From assembly GCF_025460765.1 (NCBI RefSeq), contig NZ_JAMWEG010000008.1:1-64000 (forward strand): a stretch of 64,000 bases of DNA, in the 5' to 3' direction. Shown in pieces: positions 1 to 9,518 of this stretch. The position numbers and the translations under genes are program-made. The notes beneath the pieces were generated by a model that saw only the letters and a list, made by a program, of their open reading frames with translations, was not told where the DNA came from and searched no databases. The DNA is from Micromonospora sp. MA102. GTDB lineage: Bacteria > Actinomycetota > Actinomycetes > Mycobacteriales > Micromonosporaceae. Numbering within the stretch: the stretch's first letter is position 1; each line of letters begins with the position of its first letter.

Positions 1-56
1 GGGGGGGGGGGGGGGGGGCCGGGGGGGCGCCGGGGCCCCCCGCCGGCGGACACGAG
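1..56. repeat. Low-complexity G/C tract at the window edge
   Basis: Eighteen G residues open the window, followed by CC, seven more G and further G/C runs. No coding signal is visible. It may be a real homopolymer or a sequencing/assembly edge effect. Confidence 0.6.
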
Positions 57-57
57 A

Positions 58-88
58 AAGCCCGGCCCGCGTTTCGCGGGCCGGGCTT
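58..88 (-). terminator. Strong hairpin terminator after the DUF5130-like gene
   Basis: A perfect 13-bp stem (58-70 pairing with 76-88) closes on a 5-base GTTTC loop. AA/TT pairs sit at the base of the stem. It lies just past the stop codon of the minus-strand gene ending at 107, so it most likely terminates that small operon. Confidence 0.8.
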
Positions 89-106
89 CGTCGTGTGCGG
101 GTGGGC

Positions 107-520
107 TCAGCCCTTGCCGGCGTGGCTGGCGAGCTGGTCGAGGCCCTGGATGATCCCGCCGGCCAGGTCGCCGCCGCCGAAGGAGGCCACCATGGAGAGC
201 GCGGCCAGCTTCGCGTACGTGTCCGGGATGCGCTTGCGCGCGTAACGGCCGGTGACGATCTCGAGCTGCCGCTGGTTGGGCGACACGGCGATCAGCACCG
301 ACCGGTCCGGCTCGGCGAGCTGGCGGTGCAGCCGCTCGGCGTGCTCCCGGATCGGCTCGTCGAGGCCGCCCACGTAGACCGAGAAGACCAGGCCGGTGCC
401 CTGGTCGGCCAGGCGGAGCGCCTCGTCGATGCGGAGCAGCTGACGGGTCGAGAACGGCCCGTCCAGGACCTCGGGCGGGTTACCGGTCCCCGCCGCGGCC
501 TGCTTCTCACCAACGGTCAC
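107..520 (-). CDS. DUF5130/TPM-like conserved actinobacterial protein
   Basis: A 137-residue protein without a signal peptide. It resembles the actinobacterial DUF5130 family, which is related to TPM-type domains; its biochemical role is unknown. The central segment VSPNQRQLEIVTG followed by an Arg-rich stretch, and a Gly-rich GGGDLAGG region near the C-terminus, are typical of such proteins. A GTG at 538 would give a longer protein. I chose GTG at 520 because GGAGG lies five bases upstream; this also gives a short 14-base overlap with the preceding gene, implying translational coupling. A strong terminator follows. Confidence 0.7.
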   Translation of the reverse strand: MTVGEKQAAAGTGNPPEVLDGPFSTRQLLRIDEALRLADQGTGLVFSVYVGGLDEPIREHAERLHRQLAEPDRSVLIAVSPNQRQLEIVTGRYARKRIPDTYAKLAALSMVASFGGGDLAGGIIQGLDQLASHAGKG

Positions 521-818
521 TTGCGCCTCCGGTTCCACCGGCCGGTGCCTGCCGGCCGGCCTGCTCCTGCTTGCGGCTGGTCAGCGCCGGCGCCTGCGCC
601 CCGGCGGCCAGTGCGGTGCCGGCCGAGTCGGCCAGCTGCTCCGGACGGCCCAGGAACCAGACCGGAGTGAAATCGAAGGGCCGGCCCGGCCGGTAGCGCT
701 TGGCACCGCCACCGCCGCCGCCGCGACTGCCGGCGGCCGCCAGTCCGGCGATCACCAGCACCGCGGCCGCCGGGATGCCGACGAAGACCAGCAACGTCTC
801 GGTAACAGACAATCCCAA
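507..818 (-). CDS. Small single-pass membrane protein, unknown function
   Basis: A 103-residue protein with one N-terminal hydrophobic helix at about residues 7-29. A Gly-rich linker, a basic patch (KRYRPGRP) and a cytosolic-type tail follow. Only TTG codons (818 or 812) are available as starts, with GGGGG upstream, so the exact start is uncertain. It overlaps the DUF5130-like gene and probably forms a two-gene operon with it. I do not recognise a functional family; a membrane partner for the downstream protein is possible but is only an inference. Confidence 0.6.
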   Translation of the reverse strand: MGLSVTETLLVFVGIPAAAVLVIAGLAAAGSRGGGGGGAKRYRPGRPFDFTPVWFLGRPEQLADSAGTALAAGAQAPALTSRKQEQAGRQAPAGGTGGASDRW

Positions 819-867
819 CGCCCCCAGGCGGAAAGAGAGACCAGGAATGTTCGGGTCGGGTGGACGG

Positions 868-2331
868 TCATGACGACGCGCGCCCGACTCCGCTTGTGCT
901 GTTCACGTTAGCGGAGTCGACGGCCCGCCAGATTGCGGGGTGCTGATCCCACCCGCCACAGCCGTGCTCCAGTTGCGCGGCAGTGCCTATCAATGTCGCG
1001 TCGTCGCCGTACCGGCCGGTGAGCAGCACGCCGACCGGCATCCCGTCGCCGGTGCGGCCCACCGGCAGCGAAACGGACGGGTCGCCGGTGACGTTGAAGA
1101 TGGCGCAGTACGGCGAAAACCGCCGCTGCCGGTCGAAATCCTCGGCCGGATCGAGGCTCGCGAACGCGCCGACCGGCGCCTGCGGGGCCGCCAGGGTGGG
1201 GCAGAGCAGCAGGTCGCAGCCGGCGGTACGGCGTACGCCACGGCGTACCTGCGCCTGGAGTTCGCCGAGCGCGGCCATCAGCGGGCCGGCCCCGACGGCC
1301 GCGCCCCGGGCCCGGAGGAACCGGGTCAGCGGCAGCAGGTCGCTCTCCCGCTCGGACGGCACGGGGGCGAGCGCCAGCACGTACCACACGGTCTCGAACA
1401 GCGGCCACGCCTCGGGTCCGAGCGGCGCGGGGACGTCGACCACCTCGTGGCCGGCCTCGGTGAGCAGCGCGGCGGCCCGGTCGACGGCGGCCACGCAGTC
1501 CGGGTGGACCGGCTCGTCGGCCAGCATCGGGGTGGTGAACCGGCCGATCCGCAGCCGGCCCGGCGCGGCGGCCCGGGCGGCGCCCAGGTAGCCGCCGGTG
1601 GGCGCGGCGGGCGGCAGGTAGGGCTCGCCGGGCACCGGTTGCGCCAGGACGTCCAGGAGCGCGGCCACGTCGGTCACGGTGCGGCCGAGCGGGCCGCTGA
1701 TGGGCAGCCCGAAGGCGCCGAAGCCGATGGGGCCGCCGGAGACCAGGCCCCGGCTGGGCTTGTAGCCGACCAGGCCGCAGAGGCCCGCCGGGATGCGTAG
1801 CGAGCCGCCGCCGTCGGAGCCCTGCGCCACCGGGACGAGCCCGCCGGCCACCGCGGCGGCCGCCCCGCCGCTGGACCCGCCCGCCGTGTAGGCGAGGCCC
1901 CACGGGTTGCGGGCCGGCGGCGCGACGAGGCCCTCCGAGTAGAGCGAGCAGCCCAGCTCCGAGGTGGTGGTCTTGCCGAGGCTGACCAGCCCGGCGGCGG
2001 CCATGAACCGGACCACGTCGGCGTCGACCGGCGGCACGAAGTCGGCGAAGGCCGCCGAGCCGAAGGTGGTGCGGACCCCGGCCGTGAGCGTGAGGTCCTT
2101 GACGGCGGTCGGCACCCCGTGCAGCGGGCCGCGCCGGTCCGCCGGCACCGCGTCGGCGGCGGCCGCCGCCGCCCGCGCGCGTTCCGGGGTGACGGTGACG
2201 AACGCGCCGAGGGTGTCGCCGAGCGCGTCCACCCGGCGCAGGTGGTGCTCCACCAGCTCCACGCTGGACAGCTCGCCCCGGCGGATCGCGGCGGCCTGCT
2301 CCAGCGCGGTCAGGTCGTGCGGCTCGGCCAT
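868..2331 (-). CDS. Amidase-signature enzyme at the end of the tryptophan catabolic operon
   Basis: A 487-residue member of the amidase signature family (Ser-cisSer-Lys hydrolases). The catalytic Lys is in AVKDL near residue 76, the GGSSGG motif near 150, and the nucleophile Ser lies in the [11 protein letters not shown] region near 175. Length matches GatA/aryl-amidase-like relatives. A start at 2373 is possible, but the ATG at 2331 has GGGG just upstream and begins at the usual N-terminus. It lies 66 bases after the ACMS decarboxylase gene on the same strand, so it is probably the last gene of the kynurenine operon. Its substrate is unknown. Hydrolysis of N-formylkynurenine, for which no other enzyme is encoded here, is a reasonable hypothesis. 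A simple detoxifying amidase is the alternative. Confidence 0.85.
   Translation of the reverse strand: MAEPHDLTALEQAAAIRRGELSSVELVEHHLRRVDALGDTLGAFVTVTPERARAAAAAADAVPADRRGPLHGVPTAVKDLTLTAGVRTTFGSAAFADFVPPVDADVVRFMAAAGLVSLGKTTTSELGCSLYSEGLVAPPARNPWGLAYTAGGSSGGAAAAVAGGLVPVAQGSDGGGSLRIPAGLCGLVGYKPSRGLVSGGPIGFGAFGLPISGPLGRTVTDVAALLDVLAQPVPGEPYLPPAAPTGGYLGAARAAAPGRLRIGRFTTPMLADEPVHPDCVAAVDRAAALLTEAGHEVVDVPAPLGPEAWPLFETVWYVLALAPVPSERESDLLPLTRFLRARGAAVGAGPLMAALGELQAQVRRGVRRTAGCDLLLCPTLAAPQAPVGAFASLDPAEDFDRQRRFSPYCAIFNVTGDPSVSLPVGRTGDGMPVGVLLTGRYGDDATLIGTAAQLEHGCGGWDQHPAIWRAVDSANVNSTSGVGRASS
886..918 (-). terminator. Inverted repeat overlapping the amidase 3' end
   Basis: Nine-base arms GACTCCGCT (886-894) and AGCGGAGTC (910-918) flank a 15-base loop inside the last codons of the amidase gene. 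It may act as a weak operon terminator or as an mRNA-stabilising hairpin. Confidence 0.35.
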
Positions 2332-2397
2332 GCCCCCATCCTGCCTGGTCACCGCGCCCCTCGCACTCACCACCGGCCGCGCGCCGGCCGGCCGCGC

Positions 2398-3399
2398 TCA
2401 GCCGTGCAGGAAGCGCAGGGCGTTGTGGGACAGCAGCTTGTCGCGCTGGTCGGCGGTGAGGAAGTCGGCCTTGCGGACCACCTGGCCGACCGGGCGCTCC
2501 CCCAGCGGGTACGGGTAGTCGCTGCCGACCAGCACCCGGTCCTCCCCCATCGTGTCGACGAGCAGCCGCAGCGCGGCCGGGTCGAAGACCACCGAGTCGA
2601 CGCTGAACCGGTCGACGTAGGCGCTCGGCGGGGCGCTGGACGCGCCACGGACCAGGTCGCCGCGGCGGTGCCAGGCGTTGTCGGCGCGGCCCAGCCAGAA
2701 CGGGAAGCTGCCGCCGCCGTGCGCGAAGCAGATGCGCAGCGACTCCGGCACCCGGTCGAAGACGCCGCCGAGGATCAGCGCCAGCACGGACAGGTGCGTC
2801 TCGGCCGGCATCCCGGTCAGCCAACGGGCCATCCAGCGGTCCAGCCGGGGCCCGCCCGGCATGTCCCACGGGTGCACGAAGACCGGCGCGCCCACCTCGG
2901 CGCAGTGCGTCAGGAACTGCACGATGCCGGCGTCGTCGAGGTCGCGGTCGCCCACGTGGTTGCCGATCTCCACCCCGGCGTGCCCGGCGGCCAGGCAGCG
3001 GTCCAGCTCGGCGCAGGCGGCGTCCGGGTCCTGCAACGGCACCTGGCAGAACGGCACCAGCCGGTCACCGCCGGCCGCGGTCACCGCCAGGGTGAGGTCG
3101 TTGAAGATCCGGGCCACCTTCGCGGCCTGGTCGGCCGGGCGGTCGTAGCTGAAGAAGACCGGGGTGGGCGAGACGACCTGCACGTCGACGCCGTCGGCGG
3201 CCATGTCGGCGAGCCGCGTCTCCGCGTCCCAGCACTCCGCGCCGACCGGCCGGAACTCCGTCTCCCCCACCATGATCATGGCGGCGCGCTCGGAGTCCAC
3301 CCGCAACCAGGGCCAGCCGGACCCGCCGCACGCCGCGGCGAGGTCCGGCCACCCCTTGGGTACGACGTGCGTGTGCACGTCGACGACGCGTGGGCGCAT
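2398..3399 (-). CDS. nbaD: 2-amino-3-carboxymuconate-6-semialdehyde decarboxylase (ACMSD)
   Basis: A 333-residue amidohydrolase-2 (TIM-barrel) enzyme that decarboxylates ACMS, the ring-cleavage product of 3-hydroxyanthranilate, to 2-aminomuconate-6-semialdehyde. Metal ligands are visible: VDVHTH at residues 7-12, a His in FVHPWD near 175, a His in CFAHGGGSFPFW, and an Asp in VGSDYPY near 292. Length equals bacterial ACMSD (about 330). The reading frame extends upstream, but the ATG at 3399 overlaps the stop of the dioxygenase gene by one base (TGATG), indicating coupled translation. Diverting ACMS here commits carbon to catabolism rather than to quinolinate and NAD. Confidence 0.93.
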   Translation of the reverse strand: MRPRVVDVHTHVVPKGWPDLAAACGGSGWPWLRVDSERAAMIMVGETEFRPVGAECWDAETRLADMAADGVDVQVVSPTPVFFSYDRPADQAAKVARIFNDLTLAVTAAGGDRLVPFCQVPLQDPDAACAELDRCLAAGHAGVEIGNHVGDRDLDDAGIVQFLTHCAEVGAPVFVHPWDMPGGPRLDRWMARWLTGMPAETHLSVLALILGGVFDRVPESLRICFAHGGGSFPFWLGRADNAWHRRGDLVRGASSAPPSAYVDRFSVDSVVFDPAALRLLVDTMGEDRVLVGSDYPYPLGERPVGQVVRKADFLTADQRDKLLSHNALRFLHG

Positions 3400-3923
3400 C
3401 AGCCCTTGCCCGGGTGCAGCGCGCCGCAGTTGGTGCAGGTGCGGGCCTTCTCGTCGGCGTAGAACGCCGCGAAGACCGGCGGCAGGTCGGCGGCGATGTC
3501 GCGGACCTGGAGCTCCACCTCGTGCACCTTGTGGCTGCACTCGGTGCAGTACCACTGGAACTTCTCCAGCGTGCCCTCCTCGCGGACCCGCTCGATCACC
3601 ATGCCGATCGAGCCGGCCTCGGGGCGCTGCGGCGAGTGCGGGGTGTTGCGCGGCAGCATCCACATCTGACCCTCGCGCACGTGCACCGTACGCGGGCCCT
3701 CGGGCAGCATGAGGTTGATGTGCATGTTGCCCTTGACCTGGTAGAAGAACTCCTCGTACGGGTCGACGTGGAAGTCGGTCCGCTGGTTCGGGCCGCCCAC
3801 CACCATGACGATGAAGTCGTCGCTGCCCGGCAGCATCTCCTTGTTGCCCACCGGCGGCTTGAGCAGGTGCTGGTTCTCCCCGATCCAGCCGGAGAAGCTG
3901 AACGGCTCGGCGATCTCACTCAT
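3399..3923 (-). CDS. nbaC: 3-hydroxyanthranilate 3,4-dioxygenase
   Basis: A 174-residue cupin dioxygenase that opens the ring of 3-hydroxyanthranilate to ACMS. The Fe(II) ligands are seen as His and Glu in [14 protein letters not shown] and a His in [10 protein letters not shown] second, rubredoxin-like metal site is formed by CTEC and CTNC near the C-terminus, typical of the bacterial enzyme. The ATG at 3923 has GGGAGG upstream and overlaps the preceding deaminase stop codon by four bases (ATGA). The gene is tightly packed in the kynurenine operon between the deaminase and ACMSD genes. Confidence 0.95.
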   Translation of the reverse strand: MSEIAEPFSFSGWIGENQHLLKPPVGNKEMLPGSDDFIVMVVGGPNQRTDFHVDPYEEFFYQVKGNMHINLMLPEGPRTVHVREGQMWMLPRNTPHSPQRPEAGSIGMVIERVREEGTLEKFQWYCTECSHKVHEVELQVRDIAADLPPVFAAFYADEKARTCTNCGALHPGKG

Positions 3924-4342
3924 GACGGACCTCCCGACGGAAGTAGGGCCACGGCCTGCATCTCGATCAGCAGGTGCGGGTGCGGAAGCTGGTGCACGGC
4001 CACCGTGGTCCGGGTCGGCCCGGTGGCGTCGAAGAACTCCGCCCACACCTCGTTGTAGCCACCGAAGTCGTTCATGTTGACCAGGTAGCTGGTGACCTGC
4101 ACGAGGTCGGCCAGGTCGGCGCCGACCGAGCGGAGCAGGTCGCGGATGTTCCCGATCACGACCCGGGTCTGGGCGCGGATGTCGAGGTCGGTGGTGCCGA
4201 ACTCGTCCACCGTCACGCCCGCGAAGGTGTTGTCCGGGAGGCGCGACGACGTGCCGGAGACGAAGACGAAGCCGCCGGCGACCTTGACGTGCGGGAAGGC
4301 GCCGCGCGGCACGGCCTTCCCGGCCACCACCCGGGCGGTCAT
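3920..4342 (-). CDS. RidA-family 2-aminomuconate deaminase
   Basis: A 140-residue Rid/YjgF-family protein. In bacterial 3-hydroxyanthranilate and 2-nitrobenzoate pathways (AmnD/NbaF type) a protein of this fold deaminates 2-aminomuconate to 4-oxalocrotonate with ammonia release. The operon position between the dioxygenase and decarboxylase genes supports that role over generic enamine deamination. Visible family features are [10 protein letters not shown], the [12 protein letters not shown] strand-helix and a C-terminal [13 protein letters not shown]. The ATG at 4342 is preceded by GGAGA, so the longer frame to 4405 is unlikely. It overlaps the next gene by four bases. Confidence 0.85.
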   Translation of the reverse strand: MTARVVAGKAVPRGAFPHVKVAGGFVFVSGTSSRLPDNTFAGVTVDEFGTTDLDIRAQTRVVIGNIRDLLRSVGADLADLVQVTSYLVNMNDFGGYNEVWAEFFDATGPTRTTVAVHQLPHPHLLIEMQAVALLPSGGPS

Positions 4343-4401
4343 GGCAGCGTCTCCGTTCGTTCGCGACTGCGGGGCTCGCAGCCCCGGCTCATTCCTCGCG
4401 C

Positions 4402-5175
4402 TCACGGCAGAGCCCGCAGGGACGCGGTGCCGAGCTTTTCCACCACGGCCCGGACGTGCGCGCCGGGGCGCAGCGGCACGGCGGCGGTGGCGGCGCCGGC
4501 CAGGAAGACCCAGCCCTCGCGGAGCCGCACGCCGTGCCGGCCGGCCAGGCGGATGCCCTCGTCCAGGGCGCGGCGCGGGTCACCGAGGATGGCGGCGGTC
4601 GAGCCGACCTGGGCCACCCGGCCGTCGATCTCCAGCAGCACGCCGAGGTTGTCCAGCCCGTCCGGCACCGGCGACCAGGGCCCGACCACGAACGCGGCGG
4701 CCGAAGTGTTGTCGGCGATGACGTCGGGCAGGGAGAAGGTGAAGTTGGCGTACCGGGAGTCGATCAGTTCGAGCGCCGGGGCCACCGCGCGGACCGCCTC
4801 GGTGAACGCGCCGACCGGCTCACCGGGCTCGGGGAGGCGGTCCAGCAGGAACGCCACCTCCGGTTCGACCCGGGGGTGGATGAAGCCGGCCACGTCGACG
4901 GTGCCGCCGTCGGGCACCCGCATGACGTCGGTGAGCCGGCCCCAGATCACCTCGTCGACGCCGACCTGGGCCATCTTCGCCTTGCTGGTCAGCCCCATCT
5001 TCAGCCCGACCAGCCGCTCGCCCCGGTCGAGGCGGCGCTCGAGCAGCGCGGCCTGCACCGCGTACGCGGCGTCCACGTCGAGGCCCGTCTCGGCGGCGAG
5101 CTGCGCGATCGCGGTGGCCGTGTCGGCGGCCGCGCCCAGCTTCTCGGCGATCCCCGCGATGTCCGGCCCGATCAT
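4402..5175 (-). CDS. 4-oxalocrotonate (2-oxo-3-hexenedioate) decarboxylase
   Basis: A 257-residue member of the FAH/MhpD-like hydratase-decarboxylase family that decarboxylates 4-oxalocrotonate to 2-oxopent-4-enoate in meta-cleavage pathways. The conserved metal-binding segment is seen as [10 protein letters not shown] near residue 100 and [10 protein letters not shown] near 140. A paralogous gene (7156-7956) encodes the hydratase; decarboxylase and hydratase normally form a complex, which fits their presence in one operon. The start at 5175 has AAGGAG upstream and overlaps the aldolase stop by four bases. The two paralogues could be swapped in annotation; I assign by similarity to known decarboxylases ([10 protein letters not shown] motif). 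Confidence 0.85.
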   Translation of the reverse strand: MIGPDIAGIAEKLGAAADTATAIAQLAAETGLDVDAAYAVQAALLERRLDRGERLVGLKMGLTSKAKMAQVGVDEVIWGRLTDVMRVPDGGTVDVAGFIHPRVEPEVAFLLDRLPEPGEPVGAFTEAVRAVAPALELIDSRYANFTFSLPDVIADNTSAAAFVVGPWSPVPDGLDNLGVLLEIDGRVAQVGSTAAILGDPRRALDEGIRLAGRHGVRLREGWVFLAGAATAAVPLRPGAHVRAVVEKLGTASLRALP

Positions 5176-6233
5176 GAGTTCTCCTTACCGGCCAGGTCGA
5201 GTGCCACGTCCACGATCATGTCCTCCTGGCCGCCGACCATCCGGCGCCGGCCCAGCTCCACGAGGATCGAGCGGACGTCCACCCCGTACTTGGCGGAGGC
5301 CCGCTCGGCGTGGCGCAGGAAGCTGGAGTAGACGCCCGCGTATCCGAGGGACAGCGTCTCCCGGTCGACCTGGACCGGCCGGTCCTGGAGCGGGCGGACC
5401 AGGTCGTCGGCGGCGTCCATCAGCGCGAACACGTCGCAGCCGTGCTTCCAGCCGTGCAGTTCGGCGACCGCGACGAAGACCTCCAGCGGCGCGTTGCCGG
5501 CGCCCGCGCCCATGCCGGCCAGCGACGCGTCCACCCGGACGGTCCGGCCGTGCGGGGCGTCCGCGCCGGCCGGCCCGGGGCCGGGGATCCGGCCGTGCTC
5601 GACCGCCAGCACGCTGTTCGCCACGCCGAGCGACAGGTTGTGGTGGGCGTGGATGCCGATCTGCGTCTCCGGGTCGAGCACCTGCCGGTACGCGTCGACC
5701 CGCTGCGCCACGTCGGACATCAGCAGCCGCCCGCCGGAGTCGGTGACGTAGACGCAGTGCGCCCCGTACGACTCCATGAGCTTGGCCTGGGCGGCCAGCC
5801 CGGCCGGGTCGTTCATGTGCGACATCATCAGGAACCCGGAGACGTCCATGTCGTTCTCCCGGGCCCAGGAGATGTGCTGGGCGGAGATGTCCGCCTCGGT
5901 GCAGTGGGTGGCGATCCGCACGCTGGTCACCCCGAGCGCCCTGGCCGCCTTCAGGTCGGCGATGGTGCCGATGCCGGGCAGCAGCAGGGTGGTGAGCCGC
6001 GCGCTGGTCAGCACCTCGGCGGCCGCGGAGATCCAGTCGGCGTCGCCGGCCGCGCCGTGGCCGTAGTTGACGCTGGAGCCGGCCAGGCCGTCGCCGTGCG
6101 CCACCTCGATGGCGGCCACTCCGGCCGCGTCGAGCGCGGCGGCGATCGTCCGCACCTGGTCCACCGTGTACCGGTGGGCGATGGCGTGCATGCCGTCGCG
6201 CAGCGTCACGTCCTGGACGTAGAGGTCGGTCAT
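5172..6233 (-). CDS. 4-hydroxy-2-oxovalerate aldolase
   Basis: A 353-residue HMGL-like TIM-barrel aldolase (DmpG/MhpE type). It splits 4-hydroxy-2-oxovalerate into pyruvate and acetaldehyde. Divalent-metal ligands are in VTLRDGMHA near residue 10 and [11 protein letters not shown] near 198. The C-terminal helical domain that contacts the dehydrogenase partner is present ([14 protein letters not shown]). It is encoded directly after the acetaldehyde dehydrogenase with a four-base overlap, as expected for the pair that channels acetaldehyde. Length matches the family (340-350). Confidence 0.95.
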   Translation of the reverse strand: MTDLYVQDVTLRDGMHAIAHRYTVDQVRTIAAALDAAGVAAIEVAHGDGLAGSSVNYGHGAAGDADWISAAAEVLTSARLTTLLLPGIGTIADLKAARALGVTSVRIATHCTEADISAQHISWARENDMDVSGFLMMSHMNDPAGLAAQAKLMESYGAHCVYVTDSGGRLLMSDVAQRVDAYRQVLDPETQIGIHAHHNLSLGVANSVLAVEHGRIPGPGPAGADAPHGRTVRVDASLAGMGAGAGNAPLEVFVAVAELHGWKHGCDVFALMDAADDLVRPLQDRPVQVDRETLSLGYAGVYSSFLRHAERASAKYGVDVRSILVELGRRRMVGGQEDMIVDVALDLAGKENS

Positions 6234-7159
6234 CGCGTGGCCACCTTCCGGAGCGCGACCAGCCGCTCGGCGGTGCGCAGCGCGGCCGAGGTCATGATGT
6301 CCAGGTTCCCGGCGTACGCGGGCAGGTAGTGCCCGGCGCCGGAGACCTCCAGGAAGACCGACACCTGGAGCCCGGTGAAGTGCCGGCCCAGCACCGGCGC
6401 GTACGTGTCCACCCGGTCGAACTGCACGTCCTGCTTGAGCCGGTAGCCGGGGACGTACTCCTGCACGGTCTTCACCATGTCGTCGACCGAGGCGGCGATC
6501 GCGGCCCGGTCGGCGTCGGCGTCCGGGCAGAGGCAGTAGACGGTGTCCCGCATGAGCAGCGGCGGGTCGGCCGGATTCAGCACGATGATGGCCTTGCCGC
6601 GGTCGGCGCCGCCGACCACCTCGATGGCCCGGGCCGTGGTCTCGGTGAACTCGTCGATGTTGGCCCGGGTGCCCGGCCCGGCCGACTTCGAGGCGATCGA
6701 GGCGACGATCTCCCCGTACGCGACCGGGGTGACCCGGCCGACCGCGTGCACGATCGGCACGGTGGCCTGCCCGCCGCAGGTCACCATGTTCACGTTGGGC
6801 TCGTGCAGGTGCTCGTCGAGGTTGACCGGCGGCACCACGTACGGGCCGATGGCGGCCGGCGTCAGGTCGACCACGGTCCGGCCGTGCGCGCGCAGCACCG
6901 CGTCGTGGCGCCGGTGCGCGCCGGCCGAGGTGGCGTCGAAGACCAGATCGACGTCGGCGAACTCGGGCATGGCGACCAGGCCGTCCACGCCCTCGGCGGT
7001 GGTCGCCACGCCGAGCCGCCGGGCCCGGGCGAGACCGTCGGACGCCGGGTCGATGCCGGCCATCGCGACCATCCGCAGGTCGGTGCCGAGCCGCAGCACC
7101 TTGATCATCAGGTCGGTGCCGATGTTGCCCGACCCGAGCACCGCCACGCCGACTGTCAT
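6230..7159 (-). CDS. Acetaldehyde dehydrogenase (acylating)
   Basis: A 309-residue DmpF/MhpF-type enzyme that oxidises acetaldehyde to acetyl-CoA with NAD+ and CoA. The Rossmann motif [11 protein letters not shown] starts at about residue 7 and the catalytic Cys is in NMVTCGGQA near 127. Partner of the aldolase encoded immediately downstream. The ATG at 7159 overlaps the hydratase stop by four bases. A longer in-frame extension lacks the family N-terminus and was discarded. Confidence 0.95.
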   Translation of the reverse strand: MTVGVAVLGSGNIGTDLMIKVLRLGTDLRMVAMAGIDPASDGLARARRLGVATTAEGVDGLVAMPEFADVDLVFDATSAGAHRRHDAVLRAHGRTVVDLTPAAIGPYVVPPVNLDEHLHEPNVNMVTCGGQATVPIVHAVGRVTPVAYGEIVASIASKSAGPGTRANIDEFTETTARAIEVVGGADRGKAIIVLNPADPPLLMRDTVYCLCPDADADRAAIAASVDDMVKTVQEYVPGYRLKQDVQFDRVDTYAPVLGRHFTGLQVSVFLEVSGAGHYLPAYAGNLDIMTSAALRTAERLVALRKVATR

Positions 7160-7956
7160 GCCGCCCCCTCCGACGACGAGAAACAGGTCCGCACCGAGCC
7201 GAGCCCGGAGATCCGCGCCTCGTACGCCGCGCCCGGCGTCACGGGCACCATCGGGCCGAGCGCCCCGGAAAGCACCACGTCCCCGGCCTTCAGCGGGTCG
7301 CCGGCGCGGGCCATGGTGCCGGCCAGCCATTCCAGGGCGTGCAACGGGTTGCCGAGGCAGGCCGCACCGGCGCCGACCGAGACAGGCTCACCGGCGTGCT
7401 CCAGCACCATGCCGCAGAGCCGCAGGTCCACGTCGGACAGCCGCCGGGGCGTGGTGCCGAGCACGAACAGCCCGCTGGAGGCGTTGTCCGCCACGGTGTC
7501 CACGATGGAGATGTCCCAGCCGGCGATCCGGGAGTCGACGATCTCGATGGCCGGCAGCACGTGGTCGACGGCCCGGATCAGGTCGACGGTGGTGACCCGC
7601 TCGTCGCGCAGGTCCGCGCCGAGCACGAAGGCGATCTCCGCCTCCACCCGCGGCTGGAGTAGGCGGCCCATCGGCACCTCGACGCCGTCGCCGACCGCCA
7701 TGTCGTCGAACAGCACCCCGAAGTCGGGCTGGAAGACGCCGAAGTTCTCCTGCACGGCGCGGGAGGTGAGGCCGATCTTCGCGCCCACCCGGCGGTGGCC
7801 CTTGCCGAGCCGCTGCCGGGTGTAGACCTGCTGCACCTGGTAGGCCGCCTCGATGTCGCCCTCCGGCAGCAGCCGCCCGCGCAGCGGCGGGCACGGCTTC
7901 TCCTCCTGCCGGGCCACGGCCAGTTCCCGGTTGGCGGCTTCGATGTCCACGGTCAT
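7156..7956 (-). CDS. 2-keto-4-pentenoate hydratase
   Basis: A 266-residue MhpD/DmpE-type hydratase that adds water to 2-oxopent-4-enoate to give 4-hydroxy-2-oxovalerate. Metal-site segments are seen as [13 protein letters not shown] near residue 108 and [12 protein letters not shown] near 150. It is homologous to the decarboxylase at 4402-5175, with which it probably associates. The ATG at 7956 has GAGGAG six bases upstream. A 56-base gap separates it from the aldehyde dehydrogenase gene, one of the few non-overlapping junctions in the operon. Confidence 0.9.
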   Translation of the reverse strand: MTVDIEAANRELAVARQEEKPCPPLRGRLLPEGDIEAAYQVQQVYTRQRLGKGHRRVGAKIGLTSRAVQENFGVFQPDFGVLFDDMAVGDGVEVPMGRLLQPRVEAEIAFVLGADLRDERVTTVDLIRAVDHVLPAIEIVDSRIAGWDISIVDTVADNASSGLFVLGTTPRRLSDVDLRLCGMVLEHAGEPVSVGAGAACLGNPLHALEWLAGTMARAGDPLKAGDVVLSGALGPMVPVTPGAAYEARISGLGSVRTCFSSSEGAA

Positions 7957-8012
7957 CCCGGCTCCTCGCTGCGAACGCTCACGACGCCGGCCATTCTGCC
8001 CGGACCGCGCAC

Positions 8013-9518
8013 TCATGCGAGATCCACACAGACGTTTGTGAGTTCGGAGTAGAAGTCCAGGGAGTGCACCCCGCCCTCCCGGCCGATGCCCGACGCCTTC
8101 ACCCCGCCGAACGGGGTGCGCAGGTCGCGCAGGAACCAGGTGTTCACCCAGACGATGCCGGCGTCCAGCCGGGAGCCGGCCCGGTGCGCCCGGCCCACGT
8201 CCCGGGTCCAGACCGTCGCCGCCAGGCCGTAGTCGGTGCCGTTGGCCAGGGCGTACGCCTCGTCCTCGTCGTCGAACGGCGCCACGTGCACCACCGGGCC
8301 GAAGATCTCCTCGGTGTTGGTGCGGGCGTCCGGGCCCAGGCCGGTGAGCACGGTCGGCTGCACGTACGCGCCGCCGTCACGGGCGTCGCCGAAGCGCGGC
8401 GTGCCGCCCCCGGCGCGCACCTCGGCGCCCTCGGTGCGGGCCAGCTCGTAGTGGCCGAGCACCTTGTCCCGGTGGCCGTGCGAGATCAGCGGCATGTTCA
8501 CGGTGGCCTCGTCGGCCGGCCAGCCGTACGCCAGCTCGTCGGCGCGCTTGGCCAGCCGGGCGGTGAACTCCTCGAACACCGGCCGCTGCACGTAGATCCG
8601 CTCGGTGCAGAGGCAGACCTGGCCGCCGTTGGTGAAGCTGGACCGGACCGAGCCGGCGACCGCCGCGTCCAGGTCGGCGTCGGCGTAGACCAGGCCGGCG
8701 TTCTTGCCGCCCAGCTCGAAGCTGACCGCCTTCACCCCGTCGGCGGCGGCGCGCATGATGGCGCTGCCGGTCGCCGACTCCCCGGTGAAGGTGATCGCGT
8801 CGACGCCCGGGTGCCGGGTGAGGTGCTCGCCGGCCGAGCCGGGGCCGAAGCCGTGCACCAGGTTGAACACGCCGTCGGGCACGCCCGCCGCGGCCATCAC
8901 CTCGGCGAGCAGGGTGGCCGACGCCGGGGTCTCCTCGCTGGGCTTGACCACCACGGCGTTGCCGCAGGCCAGGGCCGGGGCGACCTTCCAGGTGAGCAGC
9001 AGCAGCGGCAGGTTCCACGGCACGATGATCGCGACCACGCCGACCGGCTTGCGGACCGCGTAGTTCAGCGCCCGGCCGCCGGTCGGGGTGACCGTGGTGA
9101 ACGACTCGGTCGGCGCGGTCGCCACGATCTCGGCGAACGCCCGGAAGTTGGCCGCCCCGCGCGGGATGTCCAGCGTGCGGGCCTGGGAGATGGCCTTGCC
9201 GGTGTCGGCGACCTCGGCGGCGACCAGGTCGTCGAAGCGGCGTTCCAGCTCGTCGGCGACCCGGCGGAGCACCTCGGCGCGCTCCCGCTCCCCCATCCGG
9301 CCCCACGGGCCGCGCAGCGCCGCCCGGGCCGCGGTGACCGCGTCGTCCACGACGGACTCGCCCGCCTCCACCACCTCGAAGACCGGCTCGCCGGTCACCG
9401 GGCTGCGCTTGGTGAACCGCGGCCCCAGGTCCACGAAGGAGCCGCCGACGAAGTTGCGCAGCAGGCCGGGGCCGTCCGGCGCGTGCCCGGCCATCAGCCG
9501 GGGATCCCAGAGGGTCAT
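8013..9518 (-). CDS. nbaE: 2-aminomuconate-6-semialdehyde dehydrogenase (ALDH family)
   Basis: A 501-residue NAD-dependent aldehyde dehydrogenase of the 2-hydroxymuconic/2-aminomuconic semialdehyde group. The active-site Glu is in SFELGGKNA near residue 266 and the catalytic Cys in GGQVCLCTERIYV near 303; the cofactor motif VPWNLPLLLLTWK is present. It oxidises 2-aminomuconate semialdehyde made by ACMSD to 2-aminomuconate. The ATG at 9518 follows GGGAGG and overlaps the kynurenine monooxygenase stop by four bases. Operon context, rather than sequence alone, decides the substrate. Confidence 0.92.
   Translation of the reverse strand: MTLWDPRLMAGHAPDGPGLLRNFVGGSFVDLGPRFTKRSPVTGEPVFEVVEAGESVVDDAVTAARAALRGPWGRMGERERAEVLRRVADELERRFDDLVAAEVADTGKAISQARTLDIPRGAANFRAFAEIVATAPTESFTTVTPTGGRALNYAVRKPVGVVAIIVPWNLPLLLLTWKVAPALACGNAVVVKPSEETPASATLLAEVMAAAGVPDGVFNLVHGFGPGSAGEHLTRHPGVDAITFTGESATGSAIMRAAADGVKAVSFELGGKNAGLVYADADLDAAVAGSVRSSFTNGGQVCLCTERIYVQRPVFEEFTARLAKRADELAYGWPADEATVNMPLISHGHRDKVLGHYELARTEGAEVRAGGGTPRFGDARDGGAYVQPTVLTGLGPDARTNTEEIFGPVVHVAPFDDEDEAYALANGTDYGLAATVWTRDVGRAHRAGSRLDAGIVWVNTWFLRDLRTPFGGVKASGIGREGGVHSLDFYSELTNVCVDLA

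Noticed and set aside
908..2869. A 650-codon open frame on the minus strand across the amidase and ACMSD genes
   Set aside because: Arg/Gly/Pro-rich shadow frame of high-GC DNA; the amidase frame in the same place shows clear catalytic motifs.
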